This document shows positions 1 to 7,372 of a stretch of DNA of 12,120 nt, piece by piece. Both the position numbers and the translations under genes were made by a program. Every line of letters starts with the position of its first letter. Position 1 is the first letter of the stretch. Under the pieces are notes generated by a model that did not search any database, was not told where the DNA came from, and worked only from the letters and a program-made list of their open reading frames with translations. The stretch is from DATLGB01 sp038232275 (GTDB taxonomy: Bacteria; Actinomycetota; Thermoleophilia; Solirubrobacterales; Solirubrobacteraceae): positions 1-12,120 of the forward strand of contig JBBSIC010000061.1 of assembly GCA_038232275.1 (NCBI GenBank). The letters run 5' to 3'.

Positions 1-374
1 CGGGCACGCGCGGCGAGAACGTCCGCAAGCTCGGCCGCGCCGCGCAGCACGATCTCCCCGGCGGCGCGGATCTGAAGCCCGAGCGCCGTGTCGAGCACGT
101 CGGAGGACGTCAGGCCGAAGTGGATCCAGCGGCCCGCCTCGCCGGCGGACGCGCTCAGCACGTCGACGAAGGCGGCCACGTCGTGGTCGGTGACCGCCTC
201 GCGCTCCCGGACTGCCGCGACGGTGAACGTCGCCGCGCGGATGGCGTCGAGCTCGTCCGCCGTCGGCTCCTCGAGGGCCTCCGCCGCGGCGACCTCGACG
301 TCGCGCCAGGCGGCCATGCGGGCCTCGTCGGTCCAGACGGCGCCGATCTCGGGGCGCGTGTAGCGGGCGATCAC
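1..374 (-). CDS. purB: Adenylosuccinate lyase, N-terminal part (runs off window)
   Basis: Adenylosuccinate lyase works twice in purine synthesis, releasing fumarate from SAICAR to give AICAR and from adenylosuccinate to give AMP; it is cytosolic and tetrameric. Reading from a GTG at 374, the first 124 codons are visible, roughly a quarter to a third of a usual ~430-450 aa enzyme. The protein begins MIARYTRPEIGAVWTDEAR, matching the typical PurB opening (MIxRYxRPEM.xIWTDE), and residues 85-97 read HFGLTSSDVLDTA, the conserved N-terminal lyase segment (H-[FY]-G-x-T-S-x-D-V-x-D-T). The start is fixed by homology to the family N-terminus; only a loose GGGCGG lies just before it. The gene lies on the same strand as purE and purD but is cut off from them by the toxin-antitoxin pair at 481-1118, so it probably needs its own promoter in 375-480. 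The C-terminal part lies outside the window. Confidence 0.93.
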   Translation of the reverse strand, partial: MIARYTRPEIGAVWTDEARMAAWRDVEVAAAEALEEPTADELDAIRAATFTVAAVREREAVTDHDVAAFVDVLSASAGEAGRWIHFGLTSSDVLDTALGLQIRAAGEIVLRGAAELADVLAARA

Positions 375-448
375 CCGCCCGATGCTACGGGGGCCGTCAG
401 CGGCGCGAACACCCGCGAGGAACGGGACGGTGTCGGGCATCCAGCTAC

Positions 449-472
449 CCTTACTCGCCGCGACCAGTAAGG
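449..472. promoter_or_regulatory. Perfect inverted repeat over the vapB ribosome-binding site; candidate operator or RNA hairpin
   Basis: CCTTACT (449-455) and AGTAAGG (466-472) form a perfect 7-bp inverted repeat separated by 10 bases. The right arm overlaps the strong Shine-Dalgarno sequence TAAGGAGG (468-475), which sits 5 nt before the vapB ATG. AbrB-type antitoxins commonly bind such palindromes to repress their own operon, so this may be the VapB or VapBC operator. Alternatively, as RNA it could fold and mask the ribosome-binding site. It also lies in the only spacer between vapB and divergent purB. The repeat is seen in the sequence; the function is inference. Confidence 0.45.
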
Positions 473-480
473 AGGAGCAT

Positions 481-729
481 ATGGATGTGCGGGCAAAGGT
501 GACATCGAAGGGCCAGGTGACGATTCCAAAGTGCGTCCGCGAGGCGCTGGAACTGCACGAGGGCGACGAGCTGATCTTCCGGCTCGAACGCTCACGGGCG
601 CTGGTCGCCAAGAGCCCCGACCTCCTCGCCCTCGCCGGAACCGTGTCGGTCCCGGCCGCCAAGCGCAGCACCCCTTGGGACGAGGTGCTGCGCCGCACAC
701 GCCGCGAGAACGCCCGGCGCCGGCGCTGA
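481..729 (+). CDS. vapB: AbrB/MazE-fold antitoxin of a VapBC-type module
   Basis: A small 82-aa DNA-binding antitoxin expected to neutralise the PIN-domain toxin encoded next to it and to repress the pair. Residues about 3-47 form a SpoVT/AbrB swapped-hairpin domain: RAKVTSKGQVTIPKCVREAL followed by a GDEL-type turn, with the family signature VTSKGQVTIP. The C-terminal tail (about 63-82, with TPWDEVLRRTRREN and a run of arginines) is the usual kind of disordered toxin-binding extension. The start is certain: ATG preceded at 5 nt by a perfect TAAGGAGG (468-475). Its stop TGA (727-729) overlaps the apparent CTG start of vapC in a CTGA junction, so the two are translationally coupled. The gene is transcribed against the surrounding purine genes, which suggests an acquired module. 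The family is secure; the exact pairing name is by context. Confidence 0.9.
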   Translation: MDVRAKVTSKGQVTIPKCVREALELHEGDELIFRLERSRALVAKSPDLLALAGTVSVPAAKRSTPWDEVLRRTRRENARRRR

Positions 730-1118
730 CCGCGTTCGTAGACACCAACGTCCTGATCCGCCACCTCACGGGCGACCCGCCCGAGCTGGCTGAGCGGGCC
801 ACTGCCGCGCTGGCCTCCGGCGAGCGCCTGCTCCTCACCGATTTGGTGCTCGCCGAATGTGTCTACGTGCTCGAATCCTTCTACGAGGTCCCGCGGGCGC
901 AAGTGGCGGAGCTCATGCGCGCGGTCTTCGTCTTTCCGACGATCCAGACCCTGGATCCCGCCGCGCTGCTTCGCGCGATCGAGGTCTACGAGTGCGACCG
1001 GATCGATTTCGCCGAGGCCTACCTCGTCGCGCAGGCCGAATCCACCGGAGTCACGGAGATCCTCTCCTTCGACCGGACCATCGACCGGGGCGGCAGCGTC
1101 ACCCGGCGCGAGCCGTGA
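726..1118 (+). CDS. vapC: PIN-domain ribonuclease toxin (VapC family), apparent CTG start
   Basis: A 130-aa PIN-domain protein, expected to be a Mg2+-dependent RNase toxin held inactive by the upstream AbrB-type antitoxin. The four acidic PIN positions are visible: D6 in FVDTN, E44 in LAECVY, D94 in RIDFAEAY and D116 in SFDRTID. Length is normal for VapC. The start is unusual. The conserved opening TAFVDTNVLIRHLTGDPP begins right after a CTG at 726-728 that overlaps the antitoxin TGA (CTGA). No ATG or GTG occurs in frame between the body of the antitoxin gene and this point; the nearest conventional alternative is TTG at 675, which would add 17 unrelated Arg/Pro-rich residues. No Shine-Dalgarno precedes 726, so coupled translation is likely. 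The gene ends exactly where purE ends on the other strand. All catalytic residues are present, so it looks intact. Confidence 0.9.
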   Translation: MTAFVDTNVLIRHLTGDPPELAERATAALASGERLLLTDLVLAECVYVLESFYEVPRAQVAELMRAVFVFPTIQTLDPAALLRAIEVYECDRIDFAEAYLVAQAESTGVTEILSFDRTIDRGGSVTRREP

Positions 1119-1580
1119 TCAGGACGTCAGGATCCGCGCCGCGAGGTGCGCGGCGTTGCGCGCGTTGTCGAGCCCGACCGCGGCGACGGGGACGCCCGGC
1201 GGCATCTGCACGATGGAGAGGATCGCGTCGAGCCCGCCCGCCGCGCTGAGGCGGCCCGACAGCGGGACGCCGATGACCGGCAGGTCGGTGTGCGCGGCGG
1301 CGACGCCCGGGAGGGCGGCGGAGAGCCCGGCCCCGGCGATGATCACCCGCAGCCCGCGCATGCGCGCGTTGCGGCAGTACTCCGCGACCATGTCCGGATC
1401 GCGGTGGGCCGACATCACGCGGATCTCGTAGCGGATGCGGTACTCCTCGAGCACCGTCCCGGCCTTCTCCATCTCCTCCATGTCGGACTTCGAGCCCATG
1501 ATGATGCCGACGCGCGGGGCGTCGACCTCGATCCCCTCGAGCTCGGCGACCTCGGTCCGGGTGACCGGCTGGTCGCTCAC
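1119..1580 (-). CDS. purE: 5-(carboxyamino)imidazole ribonucleotide mutase (AIR carboxylase family)
   Basis: PurE makes CAIR in de novo purine synthesis; the class I form rearranges N5-CAIR made by PurK. The 153-aa protein shows GIIMGSKSDM (residues 25-34, phosphate-binding loop), VMSAHRDP (55-62, with H59 the expected catalytic histidine), and LSIVQMPPGVPVA (121-133). SAHR points to class I rather than the SAHK/GRSN class II pattern. The usual class I loop GAGGAAHLPG is here GAGLSAALPG (83-92). Residues 1-21 are an extra leader before the fold. The start is a GTG at 1580 that overlaps the purD stop by 4 nt (GTGA), so translation is coupled to purD. No purK is seen in the window. The stop abuts the vapC stop on the opposite strand, forming TGATCA at 1116-1121. 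Confidence 0.94.
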   Translation of the reverse strand: MSDQPVTRTEVAELEGIEVDAPRVGIIMGSKSDMEEMEKAGTVLEEYRIRYEIRVMSAHRDPDMVAEYCRNARMRGLRVIIAGAGLSAALPGVAAAHTDLPVIGVPLSGRLSAAGGLDAILSIVQMPPGVPVAAVGLDNARNAAHLAARILTS

Positions 1581-2821
1581 CGGGCGATGTCGCGGCGCAG
1601 CTGGCGTCCGTCGAAGGCGATCATGTCGGCGGCAGCATACGCGGCGTCCCGCGCGGCTTCGAGATCGTCTCCGAGGGCGGTCACGTTGAGCACCCGACCG
1701 CCGGCCGTGACGATCTCCCCGTCGCGCTCCGCCGTCCCGGCGTGCACGACCTCGGCGGCGCCGGCCGCCGCCTCGAGGCCGTGGATGACGTCGCCATGGG
1801 AGGCACTCGCGGGGTAACCGGAAGAGGCGAGCACGACGGTCACCGCCGCCCGCGGATCCCAGTCGAGCTCGGCGCCGGCGAGGCCGCCGGGTTCACACGC
1901 GCGCGACAGCAGGTCGAGCAGGTCCGAGCGCAGGCGCGGGAGCACGACCTGCGTCTCGGGGTCGCCGAAGCGGACGTTGAACTCGAGCACCATCGGCCCG
2001 GCCTCGGTCAGCATCAACCCCGCGTAGAGCACGCCGTGAAACGGGGACCCGCGGCGCGCGAGCTCGTCGAGCACCGGCTGGTGGATCGCCGCGATCAGCT
2101 CCTCGACGACCGTGTCGGGCAGCTCGGGCACCGGGGAGAAGGCGCCCATCCCGCCCGTGTTGGGGCCGGTGTCGTGCTCGCCGATGCGCTTGTAGTCACG
2201 GGCGGGCGCGAGCGCCACCGCGCGCTCGCCGTCGCAGATCGCCAGCAGGGAGACCTCGTCGCCCGTCAGGTGCTCCTCCACCACGACCGGCGCGTCGCCG
2301 AAGCGCCGCTCGACGAGCATCGCCTCCAGCGCCTCGCCCGCCTCGAGCTCGTCGGCGGCGATCACGACGCCCTTGCCCGCGGCCAGGCCGTCGGCCTTGA
2401 TCACGGCCGGATAGCCGCGGATGGCCGCGAGGCCGGTCTCGGGGTCGGTGACCACCGCGAAGTCGCCGGTCGGCACGCCCGCGGCCTGCATGACCTCCTT
2501 GGAGAACGCCTTCGAGCCCTCCAGCCGCGCGGCACCGGCGCGTGGCCCGAAGGTCCGGACGCCGGCGTCGGTCAGCGCGTCGACGAGGCCGGCGACGAGC
2601 GGCGCCTCCGGCCCGACCACGACGAGCTCGACCCCCGCCTGCGCGGCCGCCCGCGCAAAGGCCTGCGGATCGCCGGGATCGGCCCCTGCGGGGGCGCCGG
2701 CGTCCGCGCGGATGCCCGCGTTGCCCGGCGCGCACTGCACCTCGGGAGCCTGCGGTGAGCGCAGCAGCGCGCGCACGAGCGCATGCTCGCGCCCCCCGGA
2801 GCCGACGACCAGCACCTTCAC
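1577..2821 (-). CDS. purD: Phosphoribosylamine-glycine ligase (GAR synthetase)
   Basis: PurD joins glycine to phosphoribosylamine using ATP, the second step of purine synthesis. The 414-aa length is normal for the monofunctional bacterial enzyme. Visible in order: N-terminal domain MKVLVVGSGGREHAL (1-15) and VVVGPEAPLVAGL (67-79); ATP-grasp domain with IKADGLAAGKGV (141-152), VEEHLTGDEVS (181-191), DYKR (209-212) and GPNTGGMGA (219-227); metal and ATP ligands in LEFNVRFGDPE (279-289, with E280 and N282); then the small C-terminal domain. The start is GTG at 2821, fixed by the family opening. No Shine-Dalgarno is evident there, only a GC run, so translation may depend on coupling to the GYD gene whose stop lies 9 nt upstream. 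Downstream, purE overlaps by 4 nt. No missing key residue is seen. Confidence 0.97.
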   Translation of the reverse strand: MKVLVVGSGGREHALVRALLRSPQAPEVQCAPGNAGIRADAGAPAGADPGDPQAFARAAAQAGVELVVVGPEAPLVAGLVDALTDAGVRTFGPRAGAARLEGSKAFSKEVMQAAGVPTGDFAVVTDPETGLAAIRGYPAVIKADGLAAGKGVVIAADELEAGEALEAMLVERRFGDAPVVVEEHLTGDEVSLLAICDGERAVALAPARDYKRIGEHDTGPNTGGMGAFSPVPELPDTVVEELIAAIHQPVLDELARRGSPFHGVLYAGLMLTEAGPMVLEFNVRFGDPETQVVLPRLRSDLLDLLSRACEPGGLAGAELDWDPRAAVTVVLASSGYPASASHGDVIHGLEAAAGAAEVVHAGTAERDGEIVTAGGRVLNVTALGDDLEAARDAAYAAADMIAFDGRQLRRDIAR

Positions 2822-2830
2822 CGCGCGCGC

Positions 2831-3112
2831 CTAGAGGGAGCCGATGAAGTCGTCAATCGGGATCGCGGACAGCGACTCGTACCGGCCCGTGCCGCGGGAG
2901 CCGAGCTCGAGGGAGACGCGCGCCATGGTCTTGTCGTCGGGCACCTCGACGACGCTGATGAAGTCGTACTGCCCGAGGGTCGCCCACTGCGCCTTGACGC
3001 TGGCGCCGAGCTGCTCGACCTCGGTGTTGACCTCCTTGATCCGGTTGGGGTTGTTCTTGATGGTCTGGACCCCCTCGGATGAGAGGGTGGCGAGCATGAT
3101 GTAGGTGGGCAC
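2831..3112 (-). CDS. Small GYD-domain protein heading the purine cluster
   Basis: A 93-aa soluble protein of the GYD family (the Pfam GYD family, small proteins of unknown function expected to fold as an alpha/beta ferredoxin-like domain). It opens MPTYIMLATLSSEGVQTIKN and carries the family motif as LGQYDFISVVEVPDD (about 46-60), followed by SLELGSRGTGRYESLSAIPI (about 67-86). The start is GTG at 3112: a good AGAGGAG (3117-3123, minus strand) sits 4 nt upstream, and family members begin right there, so upstream in-frame codons are not used. It is only 9 nt upstream of purD on the same strand, so it is almost certainly the first gene of the purD-purE transcript. No signal peptide, membrane segment or metal motif is visible. 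Biochemical function is unknown; the operon suggests, but does not prove, a purine-related role. Confidence 0.88.
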   Translation of the reverse strand: MPTYIMLATLSSEGVQTIKNNPNRIKEVNTEVEQLGASVKAQWATLGQYDFISVVEVPDDKTMARVSLELGSRGTGRYESLSAIPIDDFIGSL

Positions 3113-3150
3113 GGCGCTCCTCTGGAGTGATCGACAGGCACTGCAGGCCG

Positions 3151-3176
3151 AACCTCTACCCGATGTCCGGTGTTCC
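3151..3176 (-). promoter_or_regulatory. Candidate ECF-type promoter (GGAAC-N18-GTT) for the GYD-purD-purE transcript
   Basis: On the minus strand GGAAC (3172-3176) is followed after exactly 18 bases by GTT (3151-3153), resembling the GGAAY-N18/19-GTT promoters used by SigR/SigH-like actinobacterial sigma factors. Transcription would start near 3145, giving a leader of about 33 nt before the GTG at 3112. The match is short and could arise by chance in GC-rich DNA; no better -35/-10 pair was evident. Confidence 0.25.
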
Positions 3177-3208
3177 GTGCCCACCGGGTACGTTTCCGCG
3201 CACCGCGC

Positions 3209-3853
3209 ATGCCGCTTCTACGCACACCCCTCCTCGCCACCGTGGCGGCCCTCGCCCCCGCGGCGCCGGCGGCGGCCGTGCCGGCGCTCGCCCCGCTGAA
3301 GCCGTGCTACGTCTCGGTGCTCCAGGCCCCGCCGGACCACTACGAGACGGAGGCGATCGACGTCAGCGGCAGCGGCTTCACCCCCGGCGCGAAGGTCGAC
3401 GTGCGCGTCGACGGCGCCGTTGCGCAGTCCGGCGTCGTCGTCGACGCGGCCGGGAACCTCCCGGCGGGCGCGGTCAGCGCGCCGACGGTCAAGGCGGGGG
3501 AGCGCCGCTTCACCGTCACCGCCGCCGAGCAGGCCAACGCCGCCAAGACGGCGTCCGCGGACGCGCTGGCGAGCAACCTGTCGGTCAACGTCAGGCCGCG
3601 TGACGCCCGCCCGGCGCGGCGCATCCGCTTCCGCGGACGCGGCTTCACCGACCCCGGCGCCGCGGTCTACGCGCACTACGTGCGCAGGGGCGCCGCCAAG
3701 CCGCGCAAGACGGTGCGCCTCGTCGCGCGACCGGCTGGCGCCTGCGGGACCTTCTCCGTCCGGCGCCGCCAGTTTCCCTTCACCCCGAAGACGGGGCGCT
3801 GGAGGGTGCAGATCGACCAGCACCGCGCCTTCACCGCGGCCGGCCGCTGGTGA
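3209..3853 (+). CDS. Exported protein with two IPT/TIG-like modules, unknown function
   Basis: A 214-aa secreted protein of unknown function. ATG 3209 gives a plausible signal peptide, MPLLRTPLLATVAAL then Ala/Pro-rich sequence, with likely cleavage after AAA near residue 23; in-frame upstream codons would only add Arg-rich sequence before it. The mature part starts around PLKPCYVSV and has two similar segments: DVSGSGFTPGAKVDVRVDG (51-69) and a later FRGRGFTDPGAAVYAHYV. Both have the glycine-turn pattern of IPT/TIG immunoglobulin-like domains. Two cysteines (C33 and C179) could form a disulfide. There is no clear Shine-Dalgarno before the ATG. The protein stops abruptly after FTAAGRW at a TGA, while the -1 frame would continue with RPLVNLLVLVSRRG to a TGA at 3883-3885, which looks like a final beta strand; a frameshift or base-call error near 3840 is possible. 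It is divergent from the GYD-purD genes with a 96-bp spacer. Confidence 0.75.
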   Translation: MPLLRTPLLATVAALAPAAPAAAVPALAPLKPCYVSVLQAPPDHYETEAIDVSGSGFTPGAKVDVRVDGAVAQSGVVVDAAGNLPAGAVSAPTVKAGERRFTVTAAEQANAAKTASADALASNLSVNVRPRDARPARRIRFRGRGFTDPGAAVYAHYVRRGAAKPRKTVRLVARPAGACGTFSVRRRQFPFTPKTGRWRVQIDQHRAFTAAGRW

Positions 3854-3928
3854 ACCTGCTGGTGCTCGTCAGCCGCCGCGGCTGACTCGACGATCGCGCC
3901 GACCGGATGTACACAGGTCCGCCCCCCA

Positions 3929-3964
3929 CTGCCTTCGGAGGCAGCGCGTGGCTCTACCACGTGC
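3929..3964. other. Two adjacent hairpins in the 3854-4095 intergenic region
   Basis: CTGCCT-TCGG-AGGCAG (3929-3944) is a perfect 6-bp stem with a tetraloop. It is followed immediately by a stem of 8 pairs, one of them G-U on the plus strand, with loop CTCTA (3944-3964, core CGTGG/CCACG). No T-run follows, so a classical intrinsic terminator for the upstream gene is not supported. They may be a weak terminator, an mRNA end-protecting element, or structure in the leader of the lipoprotein gene at 4096. The rest of this 242-bp spacer shows nothing recognisable except the ribosome-binding site at its right end. Confidence 0.35.
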
Positions 3965-4095
3965 AAATCTCTGAGGTGGCAATCTGGCGAAGCGTTCTGG
4001 GAGCAGCCTTCGGCCGCGACATTCTCGCGTGGGTCCTATCGTGCCCGGCTCACGTCGCCGCGACGACCGGGAACGCGACAAGGGGGAAGGCTGGC

Positions 4096-4620
4096 ATGAC
4101 ACGCAACTGGCATTGGGCTCTCGTTGTTGCGACCCTGCTCGCAGCGCCGGTGATCGGCGGCTGCGGTGGCGGCGACAAGAGCGACACCACTCCCGCAGTG
4201 ACTCCTGCGACGACGCCCGCGGCAAGCGCGACGGCTGCCGGGCACGACAAGCCCAAGAAGCACAAGAAAAAGCCCGTACCCAAGGCGCCCGCGACCGCGC
4301 AGACCGCGACGCCTGCCACGACGGCCGGCGGCTCCGCGACGCCGGATCGGAGCCCGAAGCTCGTCAAGATCAAGGTGACCGTGACGGCTGGGAGCATCAC
4401 GGTGAGCCCCAGCCCCCTGCCCGCCGGCAAGGGGCTCCTGTTCCGCGTGACCGGCCATGGTGTCGGCGACAAGCAGGTCCTCAGCGCGACCTCGAAGGGT
4501 CAGGTCGTCGGCTACGCCCGCGTCAAGCCCGCACGCGTGCTGCTTCAGACCCGCTCGATCGACGCCGGAACACTGGAGCTCAAGGTCGGAGACCGGGTGA
4601 AGAAGGTGCCCGTTCGCTGA
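4096..4620 (+). CDS. Putative lipoprotein with cupredoxin-like C-terminal domain, unknown function
   Basis: A 174-aa predicted membrane-anchored lipoprotein. Residues 1-22 are a type II signal peptide ending VIGG before C23 (MTRN, hydrophobic WALVVATLLAAPVIGG, then Cys), followed by GGGD. Residues 24-87 are a low-complexity Thr/Ala/Pro linker containing a lysine cluster HDKPKKHKKK (50-59), suited to spanning or contacting the cell wall. Residues 88-174 look like a small beta domain (KVTVTAGSITVSPSPLPAG, FRVTGHGVGD, LELKVGDRVKKVPV) resembling the cupredoxin-like fold of actinobacterial surface proteins, but with no cysteine and no clear set of copper ligands; this fold call is inference. The start at 4096 is supported by the lipobox and by a purine-rich AGGGGGAAGG (4081-4090) 5 nt upstream; a longer reading from 3907 would destroy the signal peptide. 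The stop lies 15 nt from the convergent clpB stop. Confidence 0.75.
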   Translation: MTRNWHWALVVATLLAAPVIGGCGGGDKSDTTPAVTPATTPAASATAAGHDKPKKHKKKPVPKAPATAQTATPATTAGGSATPDRSPKLVKIKVTVTAGSITVSPSPLPAGKGLLFRVTGHGVGDKQVLSATSKGQVVGYARVKPARVLLQTRSIDAGTLELKVGDRVKKVPVR

Positions 4621-4635
4621 GGCTTCTTCGTGCGG

Positions 4636-7197
<2,562 letters not shown>

Positions 7198-7220
7198 ATC
7201 TTAGTCGGTCGGACTGAGAT
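7198..7220. promoter_or_regulatory. HAIR-like inverted repeat, candidate HspR operator of clpB
   Basis: ATCTTAGTC and GACTGAGAT (arms 8 of 9 complementary, 5-base centre) lie immediately upstream of the clpB ATG at 7197. Read as 8-nt arms, the centre is 7 bases and the inner half-sites are AGT and ACT, the same geometry as the HspR box HAIR (CTTGAGT-N7-ACTCAAG). Outer positions diverge: about 8 of 14 consensus bases match. The minus-strand right arm contains TAAGAT, a fair -10 hexamer, so a bound protein would cover the promoter. HspR itself is encoded at 9342-9812. The repeat is seen directly; its identity as a HAIR site is inference. Confidence 0.5.
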
Positions 7221-7234
7221 CTTGGATGCAGCGA

Positions 7235-7248
7235 AAGTTGCGCAACTT
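7235..7248. repeat. Perfect 14-bp palindrome in the clpB/surface-protein intergenic region
   Basis: AAGTTGCGCAACTT is a perfect palindrome located 38 bp upstream of the clpB ATG and about 30 bp upstream of the candidate -35 of the divergent gene. Its two-fold symmetry suits a dimeric DNA-binding regulator. It also carries TTGCGC on both strands, which could serve as part of a -35 element. No regulator is identified. Confidence 0.4.
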
Positions 7249-7278
7249 CGGAGCTACTGGGGCGTTTACGGACAGTGG

Positions 7279-7308
7279 TTGCAACACCCGTTGAAGTTCC
7301 TGTTAGGT
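7279..7308 (+). promoter_or_regulatory. Weak candidate promoter for the 634-aa exported protein
   Basis: TTGCAA (7279-7284) followed after 18 bases by TTAGGT (7303-7308) is the best -35/-10-like pair ahead of the gene. It would leave a leader of roughly 55-60 nt containing two very small hairpins (7321-7333 and 7333-7346) before the AGGAGG at 7360-7365. The -10 is poor, so the assignment is tentative. Confidence 0.22.
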
Positions 7309-7372
7309 TCGGCACGCTGTGGCGGCTTTCGCCCTGTAGCAACAGGTCATCAATGCTCTAGGAGGTAGTGTT

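Noticed and set aside
531..725. Upstream extension of the vapC frame to ATG 531
   Set aside because: It would overlap nearly all of the antitoxin gene and add about 65 residues with no PIN-domain counterpart.
371..838. A 155-codon minus-strand reading frame over vapB and the start of vapC
   Set aside because: It is an antisense shadow with Arg/Ser/Pro-rich translation and overlaps well-supported genes.
3113..3184. Extension of the GYD protein to ATG 3184
   Set aside because: The extra 24 residues are not GYD-like and would overlap the candidate promoter; GTG 3112 has a good Shine-Dalgarno.
3907..4095. Longer lipoprotein frame starting at ATG 3907
   Set aside because: It covers the hairpin region and would bury the lipoprotein signal peptide 63 residues inside the protein; ATG 4096 has a ribosome-binding site and gives a proper lipobox.
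7310..7372. Leader of the exported-protein gene considered as a riboswitch (c-di-GMP type)
   Set aside because: Only two 4-5 bp hairpins are present and none of the conserved bases of a known riboswitch class could be recognised.
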